NCBI GenBank assembly: GCA_003134655.1
Contig: PLBY01000045.1
Location: 206,322 to 270,321, forward strand
Origin: Acidobacteriaceae bacterium
GTDB taxonomy: Bacteria; Acidobacteriota; Terriglobia; Terriglobales; Acidobacteriaceae
Direction: 5' to 3'
Length of the DNA stretch: 64,000 nt
The notes beneath the pieces are model-generated. The model worked only from the letters and a program-made list of their open reading frames with translations. It was not told the DNA's origin and made no database searches. The translations under genes were made by a program, and so were the position numbers. Shown here piece by piece: positions 7,139 to 16,145 of this stretch (positions are counted from its first letter, which is position 1; every line of letters starts with the position of its first letter).

Positions 7139-8398
7139 GTGGGAAGCATATCTGATGGACAAGCTGTAGCGCGGGCCCGGGTGGTGGATGCGAAGCCGCT
7201 GCGGTATGTGGCGCGGCAACCGATTTTTGACCGGGAGGAGAAGGTATTCGGATACGAACTGCTGTTTCGCGACGGCCTGGAGAATGCGTTTCACGGCGAC
7301 TCCAATGAGGCGTCGCGAGCCACCCTGGACCGTACGCTCCTGATGGGGTTAGATGTGTTGTGCGATGGGCGGCGTGCGTTTGTAAATTGCACACGGGACA
7401 CACTGATTAAGGGACTGGTCACCCTGCTGCCCTCGACGTTAACGGTGGTTGAGGTTCTGGAATCAGTTCCCGCAGATCCGGATGTAGTGGCGGCGTGCCA
7501 GCGTTTGAAAGAAGCGGGATACATGATCGCGCTGGATGACTATGTGGCCAACGATCCGCGAGAAGGGCTGGCGGAGATGGCGGACATCATCAAGGTCGAA
7601 ATGCAGTTGACGACCGAGGAGCAGCAAAGTGCGCTGATCAAGCAGTTCGGGCCATGGCGCTGCCGGATGCTAGCGGAAAAGATCGAGACGCGGGCGGAAT
7701 TTGTGCGGGCACGGGATCAGGGGTTTGTTTATTTCCAGGGCTATTTTTTCCGGCGTCCGGAGATGATGAATACGCGCGACATGCCGGCGAACCGGATGAA
7801 CTATCTGAGAATGCTGCAGGAAGTATCGCGTCCAGACCTGGAATTGCCCGAACTGGAAAAGCTGATCAAGGCGGAGGCGTCGGTGTGCTACCGCCTGCTG
7901 CGGTATTTGAATTCGGCGATGTTTGGGTTTCAGAGCGAGATCCATTCGGTGCGCCACGCGCTGTCGATGCTGGGAGAGCGCGACGTGCGCCGGTGGGTGC
8001 GACTGGTGGCGGCCGTAGGCGCGGGGCAAGAGAAGACCAGCGACCTGGTGCTGTCGGCACTGGTGCGCGGGCGGTTTGGCGAGTTGTTGGCGCCGCGAGT
8101 CCAGCACGGGGAGTCGGATTTATTTCTGCTGGGACTGTTGTCGCTGATCGATGCCATGATGGAAATGCCGATGGCGGAAGTGCTGGATAAAATTCCGCTG
8201 GATCGTGCGACCAAGACGGTGCTGCTGGGGCAGCCGAGCGAATTGCGTCCGGTGTTCCAATTGATGCTGGCGCACGAGAGCGGAGAGTGGACCGCGGCGG
8301 CGGAGTTAAGCCGGAGCCTGCGTTTGGAGACCGAGGAGGTTGCCGGGTTTTACTGGCAGGCGCAGCAGTGGGCGCGAGAGGTTTCGAGCGGGGCGTGA
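7139..8398 (+). CDS. EAL-HDOD (YuxH/CdgJ type) signalling protein
   Basis: The N-terminal half (about 15-210) is an EAL domain: RQPIFDREEKVFGYELLFRDG, FVNCTRDTL, VVEVLESVP, MIALDDYVAND, IIKVEM, LAEKIET and YFQGYFFRRPE. The EAL motif itself reads ELL; the later Asn, Glu, Asp-Asp, Lys, Glu and Gln positions can be recognised. The C-terminal half (about 215-400) is an HDOD domain (LEKLIKAEASVCYRLLRYLNS, HALSMLGERDVRRWVRL). Such proteins are usually c-di-GMP or phospho-signal adaptors in motility and biofilm control, and many are catalytically inactive. I chose GTG at 7139, preceded by AGGA at 7130, because the open frame upstream translates only repeat DNA. Length is 419 residues. Confidence 0.88.
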   Translation: MGSISDGQAVARARVVDAKPLRYVARQPIFDREEKVFGYELLFRDGLENAFHGDSNEASRATLDRTLLMGLDVLCDGRRAFVNCTRDTLIKGLVTLLPSTLTVVEVLESVPADPDVVAACQRLKEAGYMIALDDYVANDPREGLAEMADIIKVEMQLTTEEQQSALIKQFGPWRCRMLAEKIETRAEFVRARDQGFVYFQGYFFRRPEMMNTRDMPANRMNYLRMLQEVSRPDLELPELEKLIKAEASVCYRLLRYLNSAMFGFQSEIHSVRHALSMLGERDVRRWVRLVAAVGAGQEKTSDLVLSALVRGRFGELLAPRVQHGESDLFLLGLLSLIDAMMEMPMAEVLDKIPLDRATKTVLLGQPSELRPVFQLMLAHESGEWTAAAELSRSLRLETEEVAGFYWQAQQWAREVSSGA

Positions 8399-8840
8399 AG
8401 TGCGGCCTCCGGCTTTTGGCTTCCGGGGGACGGAGTTCGGAGGCGAACGCGGAAACCTTCTAGTCATGGCCTCCTGTGCAAAATGTGGGCGGATGGGGCC
8501 TTGCGCGGTTGGGCAAGGGCGAGTACCATGAAGTTGTTCTCATTTAGGCCTCGTTCCCGCGCAGGCCTTCCGCGCCAGCCGATCCGAGGCGGCGCCAGAC
8601 GGATCCGATAAAACGGAAAATCGATACTGAGTTAAAAAGTAAAGGTTTCATTCTCGAATAGCAGTTCCTTGGAAGAGTTGGGGTTCGTTCCACAGTGTGT
8701 CCAGTCGCTACCCGCAATTGCGCAGATCTGAATTTGTGTGATGGGCGGAGCCTCGTTTGAAACGGCGGGATCCGGCGACTGGCGGGGTCTTTGGGATTTG
8801 TAAAAATTCTGCAACATGCACGCAACAGCTTGAGAGGACT
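8399..8840. other. Intergenic stretch with no recognised gene
   Basis: It contains a short CCGGCTTTTGGCTTCCGG motif (about 8407-8428; similar GGCTTCCGG strings lie near 1930 and 9530) and an AT-richer part (8610-8660). A 21-codon frame at 8466 has a CxxC but no other support. No riboswitch or tRNA was recognised. The promoter for the 8841 gene is probably within it. Confidence 0.5.
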
Positions 8841-9524
8841 ATGAACGCAGGACCAGGAAGACCCTCCGGTGGTGGTGGCGGAGGAGGACGACGCAGGCGG
8901 CGCGGACGCCGTCCCAATAACCAGCGCGGACAGCGGCCCGGACCGGGGTTGAGCCGGGAGAACAAAGACGGCATCTACACGGCGCCCATGGACCACAGCT
9001 ACCGGGCAGCACTGGCCGGCGGCAATAACAGCAACGGGCACAAGGGCGGCGGACGGCAGAGGCCGGGATTTGCGACGCAATATCCGCAACCGGAACCGGA
9101 GCCGTTGCCGGCAATCACCGAAGATACGAATTCGCGCATTTTTGCCTTCATTGAAGATCTGTTCTTCATGGCGAAGATCCAGGAAACGGCGCGCAAGCTC
9201 AACGTGAAAGTTGAGTTCGTGAAGTCCGACAAGGATCTGATGGAAAAGATGTCGCAGAACGGCGACGAGAAACCATCGCTGATTATTTTCGACCTGAACC
9301 TGGCCAGCGTGAAGCCGCTGACCCTGATTCCGAAGCTGAAGAGCAAGCTGAAGAAGGGGACGTCGATTATCGGGTTCCTGTCGCACGTGCAGGGAGACCT
9401 GAAGCAGAAGGCCCACGAAGTGGGTTGCGACATGGTGCTGCCGCGGTCGGCATTCTCGCAGAACCTGCCGCAATTGTTGCGCAGGCATGGGGCGCCGGAG
9501 GATGTGGAACCGACGGTGCAGTAG
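8841..9524 (+). CDS. RGG-rich protein with receiver-like domain
   Basis: The start ATG at 8841 follows GAGAGGACT. Residues 1-90 are disordered and rich in Gly and Arg (GGGGGGGRRRRRGRRPNNQR), resembling RNA-binding RGG tails. Residues about 110-220 resemble a CheY-type receiver fold: SRIFAFIEDLFFMAKIQETA, LIIFDLNLASVKPLTLIP, TSIIGFLSHVQGDLKQKA, GCDMVLPRSAFSQNLPQLL. The Asp in IIFDLNL is at the phospho-acceptor position. The acidic pair at the N-terminus, the Thr/Ser switch (here in FLSHV) and the conserved Lys (VLPRSAF) are atypical, so phosphorylation is doubtful. Its role is unknown; nucleic-acid association is an inference from composition only. Length is 227 residues. Confidence 0.75.
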   Translation: MNAGPGRPSGGGGGGGRRRRRGRRPNNQRGQRPGPGLSRENKDGIYTAPMDHSYRAALAGGNNSNGHKGGGRQRPGFATQYPQPEPEPLPAITEDTNSRIFAFIEDLFFMAKIQETARKLNVKVEFVKSDKDLMEKMSQNGDEKPSLIIFDLNLASVKPLTLIPKLKSKLKKGTSIIGFLSHVQGDLKQKAHEVGCDMVLPRSAFSQNLPQLLRRHGAPEDVEPTVQ

Positions 9525-9807
9525 GGGTCTGGCTTCCGGTTCCCTGAAGCGTGGGCTCCGCCGTAGCCGGCGCGAGTTCCGACTGCGTACGCGGCCTGTG
9601 GACCCCCCATAGTCGCCGACTTAGAGCAGACCAACTAGCCCGACCCGGGTGGCATTCCTGTCCACTCCCGGACACTCGATTCCGACATCGAACAATCCGT
9701 CCCGCGTGATTTGGAGCTCTTCATTTTCAACTGCTTTTATATCAATCGAATACTTGCAGAACCGTCTGGCGAACCAAGTGCTACCTGTGGGCAATCGAGG
9801 TGCAGCC

Positions 9808-12267
9808 ATGTTCATTCAGGACGTGCGCTTGGCGTTGCGTCAACTGCACAAGAACCCTGGGTTCGCCCTGGCCGTGACTCTGACGCTGGCGTTGGGCGTT
9901 GGCGTCAACACGGCGGTCTTCAGCTTGCTCAATGGCTTCCTTTTGCGCCCGCTGCCCTATCCGGAGCCCGACCGTGTCGCTGTTCTCGTGCTGCATCAGG
10001 AAGGCGTTTCGTCCAAGTCAGGGCAGTTCGAACATCAGGACGAAACCAGCCAGGACGGGGATACTTGGGAAATGGTTCGGGACCGTGTGCCGTCGGTGCG
10101 AGCCGCTTCTTTCGGAGGGACCAGCGGCGTTAATCTGCAAGCCGGTTCTGGATCGCGCGCCAGCGTCAGCTACGTCCAGAACATGCGGGTTTCTGCCCAT
10201 TACTTCGATGTCCTGGGCATCCAGCCTTTCCTGGGCCGCGGGTTTACAGACGAAGAAGATCGGCCCAACGGGCCGAGCGCTGTGATCTTGAGTTACGCAC
10301 TCTGGCGTTCTGTCTTACAGTCTGATCCGCAGGTGCTCGGGAAACAGGTCATCCTCAAAGGCGAACCGCATACGGTCGTCGGAGTTTTGCCCGAGCGAGC
10401 CCAGCCCACTGGAGTCGCGGATCTCTGGACGCCTCTACAGCCACATCAGAGCGGAGAGTGCGGAGGAGACAATTGCGAGATCATCCTTCGCCTGGTTCCG
10501 GGCGCGTCGTGGCAGCAGGTGTCCGCCGAACTGGCTCGCGTGCGCAAGCCCTGGTTTGACGAGATGAGCAAGTCCAAAGGGCGCGCGTGGTTCTACGCGA
10601 TGCCGCTTGCCCACGCCCTGACTTTCGATAACGGAATGCGGAGTCCGATTCTGGGGCTCATGTCTGCGGTCGGATTGATCCTGCTGATTGCCTGCGCCAA
10701 TCTCGCCGGGCTGACACTGGTGCGGATTGCACGGCGCACTCCTGAGATCGCTACGCGCCTCGCTCTTGGAGCCAGCCAGTGGGTCGTCCTCCGACAACTC
10801 TGGGTAGAGAATTTTGTCTTAGCGCTGGTTGGCTCCGGGATTGGACTGGCTCTGGCCCGAGGCCTTCTCTCGACGTTGCCAGGGTTTCTGCCCGACTCCA
10901 TGATGCCTCTCGGCGGTGCGTCCATGGATTTTCGCGTCCTGGCCTTTACGTTTGGAGCCTCGCTGTTCACCAGCCTACTCTTTGGTGCGCTGCCCGCTTT
11001 GCAGATTCGCAGGGTCGATCTGCGGTCGTCGATGGCGAGTAGCAGCCATTCCGTTGCTAAAGGCTCCAGCCGCCTCCGTCAGTTGCTGATCGGCGCCGAA
11101 GTCGCGCTCACGGTGGTGCTGGTCGCGGGAGCAGGTCTGCTGGTCCGCAGTCTCATATACCTGGAGACCCTTCCACCGGGCTTCGATGCGAGCAATGTGA
11201 TGTCAGCGACGCTTTCGCTCGACGACGCCCGCTATCGGGATGCCGCGGCGTTTCACAACCTGATCGAGCGAAGCGTGGCCGCGATGCACCAGATCCCCGG
11301 TGTCGAGGACGCGGCTGTCGGACTGAGTGTGCCGTACGAACGCGGCCTCAACGACGGCATCAAGATTGTGGACGGCAAACTCGCGGGACTGGAGGGCGGC
11401 TCCAGCGTTGCCTATGCAAGCCCTGAATATTTTCGGGTGCTGAGAATACCGGTTCTTGCCGGCCGTTCCATCGCCGAAAGCGACACACCAACTTCGGAGT
11501 CCGTTGCGGTCGTCAATGTTGATTTTGCCCCCAGGTTTTTCAATGAGCTGAACCCGGTTGGCCGCCACATTCAGATCGAGAAGCACACTTATGAAATTGT
11601 CGGACTCGTCGCTAACGTCGCCAAGCGTCCCGGCATGAGTGGCGACGCGCCGATGTCGACTGAACCAGTGATCTATGTTCCGGCCACACAGATGGAACAA
11701 GGGCTCGTCAACGTCGCGCACATCTGGTTCCAACCGAGCTGGATTGTGCGCACGGCCGGACCGGTGCAGGGGCTCACGTCTGCGATGCAAAAAGCTCTCA
11801 GCCAGGTGGACCCAAACTTGCCGTTTTCCGGGTTCCGCTCGATGCAAGATCTCCTCGCGAAGAGCCTCTTGTATCAGAGAGTGGAGGTGGATCTCCTCGG
11901 GGTTTTGGCGGGGCTGGCGCTTTTGCTCTCTGGCGTCGGAATCTAAGGATTGGTTTCGAACCTCATTGTGCAGCGGACACGCGAGATTGGCATCCGCATG
12001 GCCCTCGGGTCTTCGATTCGACAGGCGATGATCGATGTTGGTTCTACAGGCATCGTGGCCGCTGGCTGCGGCCTGATCGCGGGACTGGCGCTATCCTTCG
12101 TTGCCCTTCGTGTTTTGCGCAGCGAGCTCTATGGAATCCGCGACTATGACCCGCTGACTCTGATGGCGGTTCCCGTAGTCATTGCAATCATTGCCGTGGC
12201 TGCGAGCTTCTTGCCGACCTTGCGGATCACTCGGATCGATCCGGCAGTCACGCTCAGAATGGAGTAG
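9808..12267 (+). pseudogene. ADOP-type ABC permease (FtsX/MacB family), internal stop
   Basis: This is the acidobacterial duplicated orphan permease pattern: MFIQDVRLALRQLHKNPGFA, ALGVGVNTAVFSLLNGFLLRPLPYP, a periplasmic MacB-like domain, FtsX repeat 1 (LLIACANLAGLTLVRIARRTPEIATRLALGAS), a second periplasmic domain, and FtsX repeat 2 (LALLLSGVGI then GLVSNLIVQRTREIGIRMALGSS). An in-frame TAA at 11944-11946 falls between GVGI and GLVS, where relatives have a tyrosine codon. It splits an otherwise intact 819-codon frame 107 codons before its end. A single TAT/TAC to TAA change explains it. The ATG at 9808 follows GAGG. No ATP-binding partner is adjacent, as usual for ADOP genes. Confidence 0.88.
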
Positions 12268-12391
12268 GACACGCCGCCTCCCGCACCGTGCCCGGGAACA
12301 ACGCGCGCGGATCTAGTCGCCAGTTCTACCTTGGAGGCCAGGCCGAGCAGGTACCGAGCGAATTCCCCAATTCACGATTCGCCGGCGCACG

Positions 12392-13861
12392 CTATTTCGC
12401 GGATGCGGCCAAGGTCGCAGGATCCAACTCCACGACCACCCAGTAAGCTGCGCGGGGCGGAGCCGTAAATGGAGTTTCCTTGCGCGTGTACGATAGATAC
12501 AGGGCGCGCAGCATGCAGACAGCGAAAGTGTCGGGGCGCGTTTGAGTCTGCGCATTTTCCGCACTGCCGTCCTTTCCGATTTGCAGGAACAGTTCAACTT
12601 TGTGCTGGTCGCCGTTGGATTCCTTCAAGCACGAATCTTCAAAAACAGCCAACTTCTGCTCCAGGTCCTTGCGATAGGCTTGGCCTTGCGGAGTTTGCAT
12701 GTTGTCCTGGGCTTCCTTCTGGGTGGCGCGGGCCTGCGCTTGCATAGGAGCGGCCTGAGCGGCAGTATCTCTGTTTTGCTTGAACCAAGCCTCCGTGCTC
12801 CATTTGTCCTCGCTCCAATTGTCACCCATGCGCTTGAACGCGGCATCTGCGACGACCCAGTCGCTGGACTTGGAGGCCATGAGCGCGAAAGAGTTCACGA
12901 GCAACATGGATACACCGTATTTCTGCTCAAGGGCAGCGAAACCACTTTGCAAGCGAGGCCAGGAAAAGTGATCGAACTCGGGCTCCTGGCAGGCACAGAG
13001 AATTCCCTCGGCAATCTGGAAATAGAGGATGTCGCCGGCTTTCCCGCCCACTCGGTTGGCGGTATCCTCTGCGAAACGCGCGGCATCGCCTTCTTCTCCG
13101 CTCCACTTGGGCAGAAGATAATTGGAGTAAATCCGGTAATAGTATGAGTAGTCCGGTTCAAACTTGACCGCTTGTTGGAACAAGGCGGTGACCCGAGGCA
13201 GATCCCAACTCTGTCCCTCGGCGACTTTTTGCATCGCGATGTACCAGTCGGGGCATTTGCCGGCGAGAGCGGAGTTCTCATCGAGAATCGCTTTTGCTTT
13301 TGCCATGCGCTCGCCAAACAGCTTCCACCCGCTTTCACTGACGCTATTGGAAAAGCCATCCCCGCGCGCGTCCCAGGCGTAACCTGCATACGACTCGGCC
13401 AAGGCAATCGGCGCCGCGACGGAGCTGGGGTTACGTTTCCCCCAGAGTTGGACAAGCTCCATATGCCGAAGCCAATCCTCTTGCGTGGGATGCCCGGGCT
13501 GGGGGGAATCGAGCCCGATATAGATATTGCGAAGCTTCCAGCCCCCACCCGAAAATCTCGTTTTGCCGGCCCGGGCAGCGTCGGCGAGGCAGTCCAGATC
13601 CGCGAATTTTTCCTGCTTGAGCAGTTGGGCAATCGCAGTGCGGTATTCGTCTAAAGCGCGAACGTCGGTTGTGGTGTCGAATTGCGCATCCGAGAATGCA
13701 CACGGCGAGGCAGCGCCTTGCGCTTTTCCGTCAGAGGCAGACGCACCAGCGCCATGGAAAAAAGCGGCCAGCAGCGTGGCCACGGCGACCATACGGGCGG
13801 CAGCGGTTATTCTGTGGAAGGTGCGGTTCACGCGGGGCAAACACGGGCAATGAGTCATCAT
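12392..13861 (-). CDS. Secreted DUF4034-domain protein
   Basis: The N-terminus has an Arg-containing n-region and a hydrophobic stretch (MVAVATLLAAFFHGAGASA) ending in an Ala-x-Ala-type cleavage site, so export is likely. The mature protein carries the DUF4034 pattern (FADLDCLADAARAGKTRFSGGGWKLRNIYIGL, then TPR-like helices such as AAPIALAESYAGYAWDARG and PDWYIAMQKVAEGQ). Function is unknown. The C-terminal part (LEQKLAVFEDSCLKES ... ELFLQIGKDG) resembles a small TonB-like or secreted add-on. It is convergent with the ADOP gene. The real start could be at one of the downstream Met codons. Confidence 0.75.
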   Translation of the reverse strand: MMTHCPCLPRVNRTFHRITAAARMVAVATLLAAFFHGAGASASDGKAQGAASPCAFSDAQFDTTTDVRALDEYRTAIAQLLKQEKFADLDCLADAARAGKTRFSGGGWKLRNIYIGLDSPQPGHPTQEDWLRHMELVQLWGKRNPSSVAAPIALAESYAGYAWDARGDGFSNSVSESGWKLFGERMAKAKAILDENSALAGKCPDWYIAMQKVAEGQSWDLPRVTALFQQAVKFEPDYSYYYRIYSNYLLPKWSGEEGDAARFAEDTANRVGGKAGDILYFQIAEGILCACQEPEFDHFSWPRLQSGFAALEQKYGVSMLLVNSFALMASKSSDWVVADAAFKRMGDNWSEDKWSTEAWFKQNRDTAAQAAPMQAQARATQKEAQDNMQTPQGQAYRKDLEQKLAVFEDSCLKESNGDQHKVELFLQIGKDGSAENAQTQTRPDTFAVCMLRALYLSYTRKETPFTAPPRAAYWVVVELDPATLAASAK

Positions 13862-14065
13862 GAAGTCCAGTGCGAAGTTCTCGCAATTCGACCAAGAGCT
13901 ATTAGATATGCGTGATGCTACTAAGCGAGGAATGCAGTGTCGACGTTACCTTGGTGAAGGGTGAACGCAGGGTGAGAGCGGCTCTGTGGCATAATCTGCC
14001 GTTCTCCTGACAAGCAACCAGGGAAGCCAAAAACGCTACTCGGTGCCCGCAGGAAACGTGGCTAA

Positions 14066-14437
14066 ATGAGAAATCTCAAAATTATTCTCGGTATCGCTGT
14101 TCTCATTCTGGCGTTGAGGATGGGCTGGCAGATTGGTTCGGCAGAAGTCGCCAACATGAACTTTCAAGAGGACCTGCGCGATCTGGGATCACAGGCAGGT
14201 GCTCATGTTGGTGTGGTTGTGCCGCCGGGCTCAGATGAGGACGCGGCTCGTGCGGTAATTCGCAAGGCGAAAGAACACGGCATTGAACTGGAGCCTACTC
14301 AGGTTACGGTGCGGCGCGTGGGCTCCGGAGAAACGTCAACCCTGCACCTTGCGGCGGACTATACGGTGCCAATCAATTTGGTGTTGTTTTCGTTCACCCT
14401 CCACTTTGTTCCATCGAGCGAGCGGAAAGGCATTTGA
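14066..14437 (+). CDS. Small membrane-anchored protein of unknown function
   Basis: The 123-residue product has one N-terminal membrane segment (LKIILGIAVLILALRMGWQIG), followed by an extracytoplasmic domain that may be an alpha-beta fold (VVVPPGSDEDAARAVIRKAKEHGIELEPTQVTVRR), ending in a beta-rich tail (LHLAADYTVPINLVLFSFTLHF). I recognise no family for certain. An extended -10-like TGGCATAAT at 13987-13995 lies about 70 bases upstream. It ends three bases before the stop of the convergent HIT gene. Confidence 0.7.
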   Translation: MRNLKIILGIAVLILALRMGWQIGSAEVANMNFQEDLRDLGSQAGAHVGVVVPPGSDEDAARAVIRKAKEHGIELEPTQVTVRRVGSGETSTLHLAADYTVPINLVLFSFTLHFVPSSERKGI

Positions 14438-14439
14438 GG

Positions 14440-14787
14440 CTATCCCGGGGGCCAGGCGAGCGGGCGTCCACCGAGCAGGTGGACGTGGAGGTGGAAGACC
14501 GACTGTCCGGCGCCGGGGCCGACGTTGAGGACGGTGCGGTATCCCTGCTCGATGTTGCGCTGGCGCGCGATGTGCGCGGCGGCGAGATGACAGCGGCCGA
14601 TGATTTCGGCGTCGGCGTCTTCTGCTTCTTTCAATCCAGCAAAATGCTTCTTGGGAATGATGAGGACGTGCGTGGGCGCTTTGGGGCTGATGTCTTCGAA
14701 GGCGAAGACATGGTCGTCTTCGTAAACTTTCTTTGAGGGAATCTCGCCGCCGATGATGCGGCAGAAAAGGCAGTTGGGATCGGTCAT
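14440..14787 (-). CDS. HIT family (HINT-type) nucleotide hydrolase
   Basis: The 115-residue product begins NCLFCRIIGGEIPSKKVYED, contains HVLIIPKKHF, and ends with the histidine triad HLHVHLLGGRPLAWPPG, which is the complete HINT signature. Such enzymes hydrolyse purine nucleoside phosphoramidates and adenylated intermediates in the cytoplasm. The CxxC near the start is the common zinc-binding variant. Length and start (ATG 14787) are typical. Confidence 0.93.
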   Translation of the reverse strand: MTDPNCLFCRIIGGEIPSKKVYEDDHVFAFEDISPKAPTHVLIIPKKHFAGLKEAEDADAEIIGRCHLAAAHIARQRNIEQGYRTVLNVGPGAGQSVFHLHVHLLGGRPLAWPPG

Positions 14788-14882
14788 GGCTTGCTAGTTT
14801 CTATCGGATGGCGCGTCGGGTCAAGGGCATGGGTCCGCTGGGAGGAGATTTCCAGAATTGATGCTTCGCCGTCCTGGCCAGA

Positions 14883-14912
14883 CGCGGGCGGGGGCGCCCG
14901 CGCCACATAAAA
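14883..14912. repeat. 8-bp hairpin with CCACATAA tail (REP-like), copy 1
   Basis: CGCGGGCG (14883-14890), a GGGG loop and CGCCCGCG (14895-14902) are followed by CCACATAAAAC. It abuts the stop codon of rlpA. The same hairpin-plus-CCACA design recurs at 17869, 19905, 29790, 35501 (inverted) and 49795. Confidence 0.8.
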
Positions 14913-15686
14913 CTAGTCTAGCCGCACCAGGAAGACTGCGCCTTCGGGGGTTTCGGTTTCGGCAGCGAGCTTCTGGGCGCGGTCGTGGTCGTCGTCGAGG
15001 ACGCGGACGCGGATCCACCAGTCTCCAGCGGGACTGTTGAAGCACAGGACTTTGGCGGTGTGATAGCGGCGCTTGAGGTGGTCGGAGAGTTGAGTGGCGG
15101 CGGGTTCGTGGGGGAATCCGCCAATCTGCACGGCCCATTTTCCGGGCGCACCGGCGGTCGCGGCCGACTGCATCAACTCGACCTTCACGGCGGCGACACC
15201 AGGCTTCCAGATGTCGAGTTTTTGCGCGGCGGCGAGAGAGAGATCGACGACGCGTCCGGGAATGAAGGGACCGCGGTCTGTGATGCGGACCAGCGCGTGC
15301 TGTCCGGTCTTGACGTTGGTGACGCGCACGATGGAGCCGAGCGGATAGGTGCGGTGCGCGGCTGTCATGGCATGCATGTTGTAGACTTCGCCGTTCGATC
15401 CGCGGCGGTTGTGGTACGGCGGTCCGTACCAACTGGCGAGTCCAGACTCGGTGGCAAGGGGCTTGGCATCGGCGGGGAGTGTGGGCTCGGCGAGGTCAGT
15501 GTTGGTGTCTTCGGCAGCCTTGGAGGGCGTGCGTTCTTTTGCAGCGGGAATATTTGCGGTGGGCTGGGACTCGCCCGGCTCAGGCGTTGAAACAGGCGGC
15601 GGAGGCGGGGGAACGTTCACGTGCGCCTGTTTGGGGTGGCCACAGCCACTCAGCAACAAAAGCGTGATGAGAACGATCAGGAACAT
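14913..15686 (-). CDS. rlpA: RlpA-type septal lytic transglycosylase lipoprotein with SPOR domain
   Basis: The N-terminus MFLIVLITLLLLSGCGH is a lipoprotein signal with a lipobox (LSGC). A proline-rich linker follows. The double-psi beta-barrel domain (about 80-165) has SGLASWYG, the NGEVYNMHAMTAAHRTYPLG block and ITDRGPFIPGRVVDLSLAAA, which contain the residues needed for cleavage of denuded glycan strands in RlpA. The C-terminal SPOR domain (GKWAVQIGGFPHEPAATQL ... FLVRLD) binds such glycans at the septum. The open frame extends far upstream, but the lipoprotein signal places the start at ATG 15686. Length is 257 residues. Confidence 0.92.
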   Translation of the reverse strand: MFLIVLITLLLLSGCGHPKQAHVNVPPPPPPVSTPEPGESQPTANIPAAKERTPSKAAEDTNTDLAEPTLPADAKPLATESGLASWYGPPYHNRRGSNGEVYNMHAMTAAHRTYPLGSIVRVTNVKTGQHALVRITDRGPFIPGRVVDLSLAAAQKLDIWKPGVAAVKVELMQSAATAGAPGKWAVQIGGFPHEPAATQLSDHLKRRYHTAKVLCFNSPAGDWWIRVRVLDDDHDRAQKLAAETETPEGAVFLVRLD

Positions 15687-15748
15687 GGCGATGCTGACGA
15701 AGCGATCGCGGCGGTGCGGCGAGCCTGCAGATCGAGTGCCCGACTGCG

Positions 15749-15973
15749 CTATTTGGGCGGGTGGTGCTGCTCCATGTAGTCGGCGAATTCGTTGAGCTTC
15801 TGCGAGGCCGTGCGCAGCGCCTTGGTGGAGTGCGTGCGAACCGCCGGAACAACTTCGTCGTTGAGGTACTTGATGAATTCGGGAATCTCTTTTTCCAGGC
15901 GCTCGGCGGCTTCGTTGATGGTATGGCTGACACGTGCCGAAGCGTCTTCCACCTTGCGGTTGAAGTCGTTCAT
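15749..15973 (-). CDS. Small helical protein of unknown function
   Basis: The 74-residue product (MNDFNRKVEDASARVSHTIN ... EFADYMEQHHPPK) is predicted from sequence to be almost entirely amphipathic helix, with heptad-like spacing and many Ala, Glu and Lys residues. A good CGAGGAGCACC precedes the ATG. It lies 62 bases upstream of rlpA on the same strand and may be co-transcribed with it. No family is recognised; a membrane-surface or phasin-like role is only a guess from amphipathicity. Confidence 0.7.
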   Translation of the reverse strand: MNDFNRKVEDASARVSHTINEAAERLEKEIPEFIKYLNDEVVPAVRTHSTKALRTASQKLNEFADYMEQHHPPK

Positions 15974-16145
15974 GGTGCTCCTCGTAATGACTCGGCGTGA
16001 GTGGATTCACGCGGCGTTGCGGATTGCCAGGCAGGGCTATTATTTCGTGCCGAAGGTGCCGGGTCAATGGTGAGCAGCGGAATTCGGTGGTTCGGGTAGG
16101 AGTCGTGGGCCGGGTTCTTCCCTGCTGTAAAATGCGGGCTCCAGC

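Noticed and set aside
8466..8531. 21-codon frame with a CxxC motif
   Set aside because: Too short and lacking a ribosome-binding site or conservation evidence.
8399..8840. c-di-GMP riboswitch next to the EAL-HDOD gene
   Set aside because: The conserved GEMM strings and paired elements are not present.
9621..9815. Minus-strand open frame of 64 codons upstream of the ADOP gene
   Set aside because: It has a reasonable amino acid mix but no family features, overlaps the permease start and has no good ribosome-binding site. It may be decayed DNA.
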